From positions 40,033-104,032 of the forward strand of contig JAFUQU010000027.1 of the NCBI GenBank assembly GCA_017472255.1: 64,000 bases of DNA, read 5' to 3'. Shown piece after piece: positions 52,258-59,836 of this stretch (its first letter is position 1; every line of letters starts with the position of its first letter). This DNA comes from Clostridia bacterium. Lineage in GTDB: Bacteria > Bacillota > Clostridia > Oscillospirales > CAG-272. The translations under genes were made by a program, and so were the position numbers. Under the pieces are notes generated by a model. That model ran no database searches and was not told the DNA's origin. It saw only the letters and a list, made by a program, of their open reading frames with translations.

Positions 52258-53697
52258 ATGGCACAGGATATTCCCGCATTTCGTATAGCGGGTAATCTTT
52301 ATTTTGTTGGTACTTACGAGGCGTCGTCCCACCTGATTGATACGGGGGACGGACTGATTCTCATCGATACCGGTTACGAACGGACGGCGGATGTGGTGGT
52401 CAAGGGCATCGCCGAGCTGGGCTTTGACGTGAAGGACGTGAAGATCATCCTTCATTCTCACGGACATTACGACCACACCGACGGCACGCCGAAGGTTGTG
52501 GCTCTCTGCGGCGCGAAAACTTACCTCGGTGAAGCCGATCTGCGCTACCTGCGCGGACGGTTTGTGCCGGATGTCTGGCTGCACGACGGCGACGTGATCC
52601 GGCTGGGCAATACCGAAATTCTCTGCCTTGCAACGCCCGGTCATACCGAGGGCACCTTCTCCTTCTTCTGGAACCTGACCGAGAACGGGAAGACTTACCG
52701 CGCGGGCACCTTCGGCGGCGCGGGAACCAAGCAGCTGACCAAGGATTTTCTGAACGAGCGCGACCTGTCCTGGCGGCAGAGAGGGCACTTCTTCGAGAGC
52801 ATCGAGCGGCTGAAGGGCGAGCACGTGGACATTTTCATTGGCAATCACGCATGGCAGAACGACACGCCGGGCAATTACGAAAAGAGCCTGACCTCCGACA
52901 CCAACCCCTTCATCGATGACAGCCGCTGGCTGCCCTTCCTTGAAGAATGCAAGCAGAAGCTTCTCCGGGTCATTCAGGAGGAAAGCAGCACCCATTTCGT
53001 CAACTACGCCCACCGGGGCGCCAGCGAATATAACCCCGAGAACACCATGATGTCCTTCTACGCGGGCATGGCCATGGGCGCCAACGGCATCGAGACCGAC
53101 GTTCAGCTGACAAAGGACGGTGTGCCCGTTCTTTTCCACGACGATACGCTGGTGCGCGTCACCGGCGAGGAAGGCGGCATACCCGACTACACCCTTGACG
53201 AGCTGATGCGCTTCCGGGTGAAGAAGGGCGAACTGTATGACCGCATCGTCACGCTGGAGGATTTCCTCGCCCATTTCGCGTACCGCCCCATTACCTTCGC
53301 CATCGAACTGAAAAATCCCGCCGCAGCACATCAGACGGCGGATATGGTGCGTAAATTTGGCATTCAGGCAAAGAGCGTGATCACCTCCTTCAACTTCGGT
53401 GCATTGCAGACTGTCCGCGCTTACGCGCCCGAGCTGCACACCGGCTATCTGGTGGTCAAGGTTACGGACGAGGTCATCGCGAAGATGGAAGCCGAAGGCA
53501 TCGAGGAGCTTTGCCCCAAGGCCGTCGAGGTTACGCCGGAGCGCGTGGCGGAATGGCACGGCATGGGCTACAATGTGCGCGCATGGGGTGTTTCTAACAC
53601 CGACCTGATGCGCTCGGTCTGCGAAGCCGGAGCAGACGGCATGACCATCAACTTCCCGGATAAGCTGACGGAATACCTCAAGAAAAACGAAAACTGA
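52258..53697 (+). CDS. Fusion protein: metallo-beta-lactamase-fold hydrolase + glycerophosphodiester phosphodiesterase
   Basis: A 479-residue cytosolic protein with two enzyme domains. Residues 1-235 form an MBL fold: HSHGHYDHTDG (metal ligands), TPGHTEGTFSFFW and GNHAWQND. Residues 245-479 form a GDPD domain: YAHRGASEYNPENT (catalytic His/Arg), IETDVQLTKDGVPVLFHDD (Glu, Asp, His) and FAIELKNP. Both catalytic sets look complete. GDPD enzymes split glycerophosphodiesters such as glycerophosphoethanolamine to glycerol-3-phosphate and alcohol; the MBL substrate is not known. The ATG follows TAGGAG. There is no stop or frame break between the domains, so the fusion is real in this sequence. Divergent from eutH. 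Confidence 0.92.
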   Translation: MAQDIPAFRIAGNLYFVGTYEASSHLIDTGDGLILIDTGYERTADVVVKGIAELGFDVKDVKIILHSHGHYDHTDGTPKVVALCGAKTYLGEADLRYLRGRFVPDVWLHDGDVIRLGNTEILCLATPGHTEGTFSFFWNLTENGKTYRAGTFGGAGTKQLTKDFLNERDLSWRQRGHFFESIERLKGEHVDIFIGNHAWQNDTPGNYEKSLTSDTNPFIDDSRWLPFLEECKQKLLRVIQEESSTHFVNYAHRGASEYNPENTMMSFYAGMAMGANGIETDVQLTKDGVPVLFHDDTLVRVTGEEGGIPDYTLDELMRFRVKKGELYDRIVTLEDFLAHFAYRPITFAIELKNPAAAHQTADMVRKFGIQAKSVITSFNFGALQTVRAYAPELHTGYLVVKVTDEVIAKMEAEGIEELCPKAVEVTPERVAEWHGMGYNVRAWGVSNTDLMRSVCEAGADGMTINFPDKLTEYLKKNEN

Positions 53698-53703
53698 ATC
53701 CAC

Positions 53704-53734
53704 AAAACGGCAGGGCTGCAAGCCCTGCCGTTTT
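53704..53734 (+). terminator. Terminator of the MBL-GDPD gene
   Basis: Stem 53704-53717 with 53721-53734 (14 bp, GCA loop) ending in TTTT. Confidence 0.8.
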
Positions 53735-53798
53735 CGCGTCAATTAATTCTGGTCGTTCTGCCCAAATCGGGCGGGAAACTTCTGTGCGGTTTCCTCTA

Positions 53799-53827
53799 TT
53801 GACTTCATTCGCGAAAACAGGTATAAT
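53799..53827 (+). promoter_or_regulatory. Predicted promoter of the MBOAT/SGNH cluster
   Basis: -35 TTGACT (53799-53804), 17-base spacer, -10 TATAAT (53822-53827). The transcription start near 53834 leaves only about 5 bases before the ATG at 53839, so that ATG is unlikely and TTG 53860 is preferred. Confidence 0.75.
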
Positions 53828-53859
53828 TATGGTATGTTATGAAAGGCAGGTATACCATA

Positions 53860-55935
53860 TTGACGAAAACCAAGATCAGGCGATTTTCTCTGCTTCTGGC
53901 GGTACTTTCCCTGCTGTTCTGCCTGTCCTCCTGCGCCGAAAGCCGTTCCTTCACATTGAGCGTGCTGGCGATGGGTGAGGGGGACTGTGAGGTGACAGAC
54001 GAGCCGCTCAAGCAGGTTCCCTACGGCGGGGACGCTTCCTTTACGCTGTCCATGCCCGAGGGAGATACGGTTATTCAGGTGCTGGCGGACGGTCTGCCCA
54101 CCGAGGATTACACCTATGCGGACGGCGTTCTGACGCTGAAAAATGTCACCTCCCCCACCACGCTGCGTGTGGTTTCCGGCGATCCGGCGACCCAGAGCTA
54201 TTACGGCGTGGAGGTTACGTCCAAGTACGGCGGGCGGATCGAACTTTCCACCAATGAGGGACGTGTCGCCAAGGGAACGCTGGTCACGTTTCGGGCGGTG
54301 CTCAAGGACGGCGCGGCCTTTACGGGCTGGTCGCTGAAAAAGCCCTTGTCCTCCGGCGGTACGCTTCTTTCCGACGAGGAACAGATGACCATCGCCATCG
54401 ACGAGAACAAGTTTATCTACGCCAATTTCGATATCTCGGGGGTGGAGATTCCCGAGACAAAGACCACCACCGTTCAGAGCAAGAACAATCTGATGATTTA
54501 CTACAACAACAACGGCGGCAATCTGCTTTCCGGCAACAAGGTAGCCTATGAGTACAGCTTCGACATGACCTACTGGTCGATGCCAACCGCCATGGAGGAT
54601 AACGGCACCTTCACCCGGGACGGCTACGTTCTGCTGGGCTATTCCACCGACCCCGACGGCGGCGAGCTGATCCGCCCCGGTCACAAATTTATTCTGCCCG
54701 AGGGCACGGACAAGACGCTGATGCTTTACTGCGTCTGGCAGGAGGAAACGTCCGCGTCCGATTTCACCTATACCGATCTGGGCAATAACAACATCCGCAT
54801 CGACAAATACAGCGGCAGCGACAGCGTGATCTATATCCCCCGCAAAATCGGCGGCAAAACCGTTCGGCAGATCGGCGGGGAATGCTTCACCGGCAGCGAA
54901 ACTACCGAGGTTTACATCCCCTCGTCGGTAGGCATGGTGGCGGACGGCGCTTTCGCCGACTGCAAGTCGCTGACCACCATCACCATGTATGATACCGTCA
55001 CCTCCATCTCCGACGCCGCGTTCACGGGTAGCCCGGTGAAAACCTTCCGTCTCTGTGCCGGAACCTCGCCCCGCTTTATGACCAGCGGCTACTGCTTCGG
55101 TCAGAAGTATGAGCGGATGATGCTCAACGCCGACAGCCCGCGCATCGTCTTTGTGGCAGGCTCCAGCAAGCATTACGGTCTGGACACCGAGCAGATGGAA
55201 GAACTGCTTGGCGGCGACCTGGTTGTGGTCAACTACGGAACCAACGCCAACATGAACATTCTGTTCTATCTGGAAGCGGTGGCGGCCAATCTGGACGAGG
55301 ATGACATACTGGTCTATTCGCCCGAACAGTACGGTCCCTACGCTTACTGGACGAACGGCAATCCCGAGATGCAGAGCGTCAACTATCAGGGCATTGAATC
55401 GGCCTACAACCTGATGGAATGCGTGGATGTTTCCAGCTATACCAACGTGTTCACCGCCTTTGCGCAGTACACCACCTCCCGGCAGAAAATGGGTGCGCAG
55501 ACCTGGGACAAATATCCCACCGGCACCGACAAGGTGGGCGATCTGGTGTCCGCGCGCAAGGGCTACAACTCGGACAGCTTCCACTATAAGGCGAACGGCT
55601 CCTTCCGCTTCAACGAAACGGTTATCCCGGAGGCATTCATCCCCAATATGAACCGGGTGCTGGACTTCGCCGTGGAGCAGGGAACTACCGTCTATTTCAG
55701 CCATCCGCCCTACAACATCAACGCCATCGAAGCCGACAGCCTGAACGAGGAAAGCTACGACAGCTATCACGCCTGGCTGGAGGATATTCTGGATGTTCCG
55801 CTGATTTCGGATGTGCGCAATTACATCTTCGGCGGCAAATACTTCTCAAACACTGACTATCATCTGAACGCTGCGGGCATGGCGCTGCACACCGAGCAGC
55901 TGGCAAAGGATATTCTCGCGGCTATGGAGGACTGA
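53860..55935 (+). CDS. Lipoprotein with InlB-type repeat, BspA-type LRR and SGNH-like domain
   Basis: A 691-residue surface lipoprotein (lipobox LSSC, Cys25). Order: beta-rich repeat domain (about 30-200); an InlB B-repeat/Flg_new-like module (about 210-290, ending DGYVLLGYSTDPDGGEL); BspA-type leucine-rich repeat (about 317-395, VYIPSSVGMVADGAFADCKS); and a C-terminal SGNH-like domain (about 425-691) with VFVAGSSKHYGLDT (nucleophile-like Ser) and NTDYHLNAAGM (Asp-x-x-His). A role in O-acylating surface glycans with the MBOAT protein downstream is inferred. The TTG start has AAGGCAGG upstream and suits the promoter position; ATG 53839 is the alternative. Confidence 0.75.
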   Translation: MTKTKIRRFSLLLAVLSLLFCLSSCAESRSFTLSVLAMGEGDCEVTDEPLKQVPYGGDASFTLSMPEGDTVIQVLADGLPTEDYTYADGVLTLKNVTSPTTLRVVSGDPATQSYYGVEVTSKYGGRIELSTNEGRVAKGTLVTFRAVLKDGAAFTGWSLKKPLSSGGTLLSDEEQMTIAIDENKFIYANFDISGVEIPETKTTTVQSKNNLMIYYNNNGGNLLSGNKVAYEYSFDMTYWSMPTAMEDNGTFTRDGYVLLGYSTDPDGGELIRPGHKFILPEGTDKTLMLYCVWQEETSASDFTYTDLGNNNIRIDKYSGSDSVIYIPRKIGGKTVRQIGGECFTGSETTEVYIPSSVGMVADGAFADCKSLTTITMYDTVTSISDAAFTGSPVKTFRLCAGTSPRFMTSGYCFGQKYERMMLNADSPRIVFVAGSSKHYGLDTEQMEELLGGDLVVVNYGTNANMNILFYLEAVAANLDEDDILVYSPEQYGPYAYWTNGNPEMQSVNYQGIESAYNLMECVDVSSYTNVFTAFAQYTTSRQKMGAQTWDKYPTGTDKVGDLVSARKGYNSDSFHYKANGSFRFNETVIPEAFIPNMNRVLDFAVEQGTTVYFSHPPYNINAIEADSLNEESYDSYHAWLEDILDVPLISDVRNYIFGGKYFSNTDYHLNAAGMALHTEQLAKDILAAMED

Positions 55936-55936
55936 T

Positions 55937-56188
55937 ATGGATTTCATCTACTTCGAACAACCGATTCTTCTGATCATTCCGGCGATTCTGCTGGCGCTTC
56001 AGGTGCTTTCCCGCTTTCTGCGCGCGCCCATGTGGCTGACGGCGGTGAGCTGCCTTGGACATACGGCGGGGATTGTGATTCTGCTGCTGTGGGGCGGTAC
56101 GCTGGAGGATGTGCTGGTTCTGGTTCTGCTGACCGCCACCGTGGGAATGCTTGCCTGCCCGATACCGGGGAAGGAGGACAATCCATGA
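55937..56188 (+). CDS. Small membrane protein of the MBOAT cluster
   Basis: An 83-residue protein with three probable helices (LLIIPAILLALQVLSRFL, WLTAVSCLGHTAGIVILLLW and VLVLVLLTATVGMLACPI). Not recognised as a named family. It starts one base after the previous stop (TGATATGG) and its own stop overlaps the start of the MBOAT gene by 4 bases, so translation is coupled in both directions. Probably an accessory membrane subunit of the acylation system, comparable in position to small partners in alg or dlt operons; that is inference. Confidence 0.75.
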   Translation: MDFIYFEQPILLIIPAILLALQVLSRFLRAPMWLTAVSCLGHTAGIVILLLWGGTLEDVLVLVLLTATVGMLACPIPGKEDNP

Positions 56189-57627
56189 ATTTCAACTCCG
56201 TCGAATTCCTGATTTTCTTCCCGATTGTGGCGCTGCTCAACTTCGTGGTGCCCACAAAATACCGCTATATCCCACTGCTTATCGCCAGTTATTATTTTTA
56301 CATGAGCTGGAGCGCCAATCTGGTGTTCCTCATCCTGTTCACTACCGCCGTTTCCTACGCTTCCGGCATTCTCATTGAAAAAAAGCCGGAGCATAAGAAG
56401 CTGTGGATGGTGCTTTCGCTGGCGGCGTCGCTGGCGGTGCTGTTCTTCTTCAAATATTACAATTTTCTTGCCGGAAGCGTGGGTGGACTGCTTTCGCTGG
56501 CGGGGGTGGAGACCGACCTGACGCTGAACCTGATTCTGCCGGTGGGAATCTCCTTCTACACCTTCCAGACCCTGTCCTACAGCATCGACGTCTATCGAGG
56601 CGATATCAAGGCGGAACGCAATTTCTTCTATTACGCCCTGTTTGTCTCCTTCTTTCCCCAGCTGGTGGCGGGTCCCATCGAGCGTCCCACAAACCTGCTT
56701 CCCCAGCTTCGCGAGGAGCATAAGCCAAACGCCAGCGACTTCACCATCGGCGCCAAACGGATGCTGGCGGGCTTCTTCAAGAAGATCGTCGTTGCGGACA
56801 CGGCGGCGGTTTACGTCAACGCTGTGTTCAACAATCCCACCGAGGCGTCGGGTGCGGCCATCGCGCTCACCTCTGCGCTGTTCGCCGTGCAGATTTACTG
56901 TGACTTCTCCGGCTACACCGACATCGCCATCGGCTGCGGGCGGATTATGGGCTACCGCCTGATGCAGAACTTCGACCGCCCCTACTCCGCCGAAAATATC
57001 AAGAATTTCTGGGATCGCTGGCATATCAGCCTTTCCAGCTGGTTCAAGGATTACCTCTACATTCCGCTGGGCGGCAACCGCCGGGGCAGGGGAATGCAGA
57101 TGCGCAATCTGTTCATCGTCTTTCTGGTCAGCGGTCTGTGGCATGGCGCGGACTGGACGTTCGTCCTCTGGGGCGTGCTCCACGGCGTCTACCGCCTGAT
57201 GGGGATGATCACCTTCAAAAAGAGGGAAGAGCTGTACGCGAAGGCGGGCATCGACACCAAATCGACACCGGTGCGTATCTGGCGCCGCGCCGTCACCTTC
57301 GTGATGGTCTGCTTCGCGTGGATTTTCTTCCGCGCCAACAATACGTCCGAGCTGCTGATTCTGCTGAAGCGGCTGTTCACCACCTTTGATCTGGCGGCTC
57401 TGCCCGGACAGATCGGTCTGACGCTGAACGGCACGCTGATTCTGATCTTCGCCATCGCGCTGATGGTGCTCATCGACCGCCGATTCACGCTGCCGGAATA
57501 TACAACTCCCGACGGCGCCGTTATGCAGGGCGGTGTATCGATTTATCTTCTGTGGGCGGTGCTGTTCGCGTGGCTGATTCTGCTGGCCGGCGACGGTTCC
57601 AGCGCCTTCATCTACTTCCAGTTCTGA
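56185..57627 (+). CDS. MBOAT family O-acyltransferase (AlgI/DltB-like)
   Basis: A 480-residue polytopic membrane acyltransferase. Seen: FNSVEFLIFFPIVALLNFVV, the GPIERPTNLLPQL block, FWDRWHISLSSWFKDYLYIP and LVSGLWHGADWTFVLWGVLHG with the MBOAT His. Such proteins pass an acyl (usually acetyl) group across the membrane for O-acylation of alginate, teichoic acid or other surface glycans, with an SGNH partner outside. The ATG at 56185 has AAGGAGG 7 bases upstream and overlaps the previous stop; a longer frame from 56032 is rejected. Flanked by two exported SGNH-like proteins. Confidence 0.95.
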   Translation: MNFNSVEFLIFFPIVALLNFVVPTKYRYIPLLIASYYFYMSWSANLVFLILFTTAVSYASGILIEKKPEHKKLWMVLSLAASLAVLFFFKYYNFLAGSVGGLLSLAGVETDLTLNLILPVGISFYTFQTLSYSIDVYRGDIKAERNFFYYALFVSFFPQLVAGPIERPTNLLPQLREEHKPNASDFTIGAKRMLAGFFKKIVVADTAAVYVNAVFNNPTEASGAAIALTSALFAVQIYCDFSGYTDIAIGCGRIMGYRLMQNFDRPYSAENIKNFWDRWHISLSSWFKDYLYIPLGGNRRGRGMQMRNLFIVFLVSGLWHGADWTFVLWGVLHGVYRLMGMITFKKREELYAKAGIDTKSTPVRIWRRAVTFVMVCFAWIFFRANNTSELLILLKRLFTTFDLAALPGQIGLTLNGTLILIFAIALMVLIDRRFTLPEYTTPDGAVMQGGVSIYLLWAVLFAWLILLAGDGSSAFIYFQF

Positions 57628-57647
57628 GAAAGGAGGATGTTTGAAAG

Positions 57648-59072
57648 ATGAAACGCATCGCAATCCTATTTCTCATCGGCGCTCTTCTCCTGATCGCCCC
57701 GCTGACCGCCGTGGCCGCCGTCACCGTAAATGCAGAGCCGCAGTATGAGGATACCTTCCTCGGCGAGCTTGCCGACAAGCATGAGCGCCTCGCCTCGGTC
57801 GAGGGGCCGCGCATCGTTCTAATCGGCGGAAGCAGTCTGGCCTTCGGGCTGGATTCGGCGCTGCTGGAGGAATACACCGGGCTGCCGGTGGTCAACTACG
57901 GTCTGTATGCCACCATCGGCACCAAGGCCATGCTCGATCTGTCCCGATCGTACATCCGGGAGGGAGACATTATCGTCCTCTGCCCGGAAACCGACGCCCA
58001 GACCTACTCGCTCTACTATAACGGACGCAGTATGTGGCAGGCCATCGACTGCGACTATTCGCTGCTTTGGGATGTGGGCAGCGATAACTGGGGCAAGCTG
58101 CTGTCCACGCTGCCCGAATTCGCCGCCGAGAAGATGGGCTTCGTGCGAAGCGGCAGCAAGCCCGCGCCCCAGGGCATCTATGCCCACTCCTCCTTCAACG
58201 AGTACGGAGACGTGTCCGCCGAGCGCGTCTATAACGAGATGCCCTCCAACTACGATACTGCCCAGCCCATCACGCTTTCCACCGCGCTGGTTGACGACGA
58301 ATTCATCGATTACCTGAACGAATACGCCGCTTATGCGCAGTCGAAGGGCGCACAGGTGTATTTCAGCTTCTCGCCCATCAACGAGGAAGCCGTGATTTCC
58401 ACTGAGGAAGAGAAGGAAGCCTTTTACCGCGCGCTGGGCGAGGGGCTGGATTTCCCGCTGCTCAGCGATGTGGATGACTACATCCTGCCGTCGGCTTACT
58501 TCTACGACACCAACTTTCACCTGAACAGCCGGGGCGCGCTGATGCGTACCGCGCTGCTGGCGGACGATCTGCTGCGCGCCATGGGCGTCACCGAGTACGT
58601 GGAGACGGTGAAATATTCCGCGCCCCAGCGTCCCGAGGATTACTTCGCGCTGGCTATGGCGGATGACGAGAATTCGAAGTTCTTCACGTTCAGCGAAATC
58701 GACGGCGGACTGATGATCTCCGGTCTGTCCGAAACCGGGCTGACCGCCGAGACCGTCACCGTTCCCCGGGCAAAGGACGGCAAAGCGGTGCTTGCCATCG
58801 GCGACAACGCCTTCGCAGGTTCGAACACGCTGAAAACGATGATTATCGACGAGAATTCGTCCCTCAAGAGCTTTTCCTCCGACGCGCTGAAGGGCTCGTC
58901 GCTCCAGCGGATTGAGATTTACCTCGAACCGTCTCAGCTGACCATCAACGCGGCGGTGATGCAGAATCTCCCCTCGGGATGCTTCATCTACATCCCAGAG
59001 GAGCAGTACGGCAACTTCGCTACCGACTATTTCTGGAGCAGCCAGATGAAGCACGTGAAAACCATGGAATGA
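57648..59072 (+). CDS. Secreted SGNH-like protein with C-terminal BspA-type LRR
   Basis: A 474-residue exported protein. Signal peptide residues 1-23 or so. SGNH-like domain about 50-310: VLIGGSSLAFGLDSALLEEY (nucleophile-like Ser near 61), PETDAQTYSLYY and TNFHLNSRGALMRTALL (Asp/His-like pair, here TNFH). BspA-type LRR about 385-470: VLAIGDNAFAGSNTLKTMII, then SSLKSFSSDALKGSSLQRIE. No lipobox or sortase motif was seen. It follows the MBOAT gene by 20 bases with GAAAGGAGG upstream. It mirrors the lipoprotein at 53860 with the module order swapped (SGNH then LRR). Confidence 0.8.
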   Translation: MKRIAILFLIGALLLIAPLTAVAAVTVNAEPQYEDTFLGELADKHERLASVEGPRIVLIGGSSLAFGLDSALLEEYTGLPVVNYGLYATIGTKAMLDLSRSYIREGDIIVLCPETDAQTYSLYYNGRSMWQAIDCDYSLLWDVGSDNWGKLLSTLPEFAAEKMGFVRSGSKPAPQGIYAHSSFNEYGDVSAERVYNEMPSNYDTAQPITLSTALVDDEFIDYLNEYAAYAQSKGAQVYFSFSPINEEAVISTEEEKEAFYRALGEGLDFPLLSDVDDYILPSAYFYDTNFHLNSRGALMRTALLADDLLRAMGVTEYVETVKYSAPQRPEDYFALAMADDENSKFFTFSEIDGGLMISGLSETGLTAETVTVPRAKDGKAVLAIGDNAFAGSNTLKTMIIDENSSLKSFSSDALKGSSLQRIEIYLEPSQLTINAAVMQNLPSGCFIYIPEEQYGNFATDYFWSSQMKHVKTME

Positions 59073-59093
59073 GCAAAATAGACAACATGGAAA

Positions 59094-59107
59094 TTAGCAT
59101 AGGCTAA
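59094..59107. promoter_or_regulatory. Iron-box dyad 1 of feo locus 2
   Basis: TTAGC-ATAG-GCTAA, identical to the copy before the DUF2325 gene (62294-62307). It lies between the stop of the preceding gene and its terminator, about 57 bases before the feo -35, so it may be an upstream operator. Confidence 0.6.
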
Positions 59108-59111
59108 CCGA

Positions 59112-59152
59112 CCGGGCGATCTGCTGAAAATGCGGAATCGCCCGGTTTTTTT
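59112..59152 (+). terminator. Terminator of the MBOAT/SGNH cluster
   Basis: Stem CCGGGCGAT (59112-59120) with ATCGCCCGG (59137-59145), 16-base loop, then T7. Confidence 0.8.
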
Positions 59153-59163
59153 GCAAAAAACCG

Positions 59164-59192
59164 TTGACAAATTCATCATCATGCGGTATACT
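59164..59192 (+). promoter_or_regulatory. Predicted sigma-A promoter of feo operon 2
   Basis: -35 TTGACA (59164-59169), 17-base spacer, -10 TATACT (59187-59192). Same hexamers and spacing as the feo operon 1 promoter. Confidence 0.8.
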
Positions 59193-59202
59193 TAATATAC
59201 GG

Positions 59203-59216
59203 TTAGCGAAGGCTAA
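59203..59216. promoter_or_regulatory. Iron-box dyad 2 of feo locus 2
   Basis: TTAGC-GAAG-GCTAA, a perfect 5-4-5 dyad that begins 10 bases after the -10, over the transcription start. Confidence 0.65.
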
Positions 59217-59236
59217 TCTAATTCTTTGCCGCCTGG

Positions 59237-59250
59237 TTAGCTGGCGCTAA
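59237..59250. promoter_or_regulatory. Iron-box dyad 3 of feo locus 2
   Basis: TTAGC-TGGC-GCTAA, a perfect dyad 34 bases downstream of the previous one, in the leader of feoA. Two sites about three helical turns apart suit cooperative binding of repressor dimers. Confidence 0.65.
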
Positions 59251-59283
59251 TCTGCGGCGCATGATCGAAAAGAGGAGAAGCAA

Positions 59284-59496
59284 ATGATGCCGCTCACAAT
59301 TGCCGCTGTCGGTGAGACGAATGTCGTGAAGAAAGTCGGCGGATCACCGGAAGTGAAGAAGCATCTTGAAAATCTTGGATTTGTGGCGGGCAGCGATGTT
59401 GTGGTTGTCAATGAGCTGGCCGGTAATATCATTGTAAAGATCAAAGAGGCGCGCGTGGCGATCAGCCGCGAAATGGCTATGAAGATTATGGTCTAA
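59284..59496 (+). CDS. feoA: FeoA domain protein, second locus, copy 1
   Basis: A 70-residue SH3-like protein: MMPLTIAAVGETNVVKKVGG, then KKHLENLGFVAGSDVVVVNE and GNIIVKIKEARVAISREMA. It begins the second feo operon. The ATG at 59284 (first of two near-adjacent) follows AGAGGAGA. It differs strongly from its neighbour FeoA (59520), so the two probably have different jobs in the FeoB complex. Confidence 0.92.
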   Translation: MMPLTIAAVGETNVVKKVGGSPEVKKHLENLGFVAGSDVVVVNELAGNIIVKIKEARVAISREMAMKIMV

Positions 59497-59519
59497 TATA
59501 TATTTTGGAGGACATACAT

Positions 59520-59741
59520 ATGAAAACATTGAAGCAGGCAAAGGTGGGCGAAACGGCGAAGGTCGTGAAGCTCCACGGTGAGGGCGCCGTAAAGCGGCGT
59601 ATCATGGATATGGGCATTACCAAGGGCGTGGAGGTTTATATCCGCAAGGTGGCGCCGCTGGGAGATCCCATTGAGGTAACAGTGCGCGGCTACGAGCTTT
59701 CTATCCGCAAGGCAGACGCCGATATGATCGAGGTCGAATAA
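59520..59741 (+). CDS. feoA: FeoA domain protein, second locus, copy 2
   Basis: A 73-residue FeoA: MKTLKQAKVGETAKVVKLHG, RRIMDMGITKGVEVYIRKVA and GDPIEVTVRGYELSIRKADA. The form closest to classic FeoA. ATG 59520 follows GGAGG at 8 bases. It lies 23 bases after the first FeoA and 95 before feoB, the gap that contains an inverted repeat and iron-box dyad 4. Confidence 0.94.
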   Translation: MKTLKQAKVGETAKVVKLHGEGAVKRRIMDMGITKGVEVYIRKVAPLGDPIEVTVRGYELSIRKADADMIEVE

Positions 59742-59764
59742 GTCCCGGATATACGGGGTAATGG

Positions 59765-59781
59765 AGGGGTGAACATCCCCT
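59765..59781 (+). other. Small hairpin in the feoA-feoB gap
   Basis: AGGGG-TGAACAT-CCCCT, 20 bases before dyad 4. No T run follows. It may be an RNA processing or stability element. Confidence 0.4.
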
Positions 59782-59797
59782 TACTTCAACATCAATG

Positions 59798-59813
59798 GTT
59801 AGCAAACACTAAC
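59798..59813. promoter_or_regulatory. Iron-box dyad 4, internal, before feoB
   Basis: GTTAG-CAAACA-CTAAC, arms perfect over 5 bases. Its place inside the operon, with no clear promoter next to it, suggests a roadblock or a weak internal promoter. Confidence 0.55.
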
Positions 59814-59836
59814 TTCATAAGAGAGGAATTAAAGAC

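Noticed and set aside
53839..53859. ATG 53839 as start of the LRR-SGNH lipoprotein.
   Set aside because: It would lie about 5 bases from the predicted transcription start with no ribosome site; TTG 53860 has one. Kept only as an alternative.
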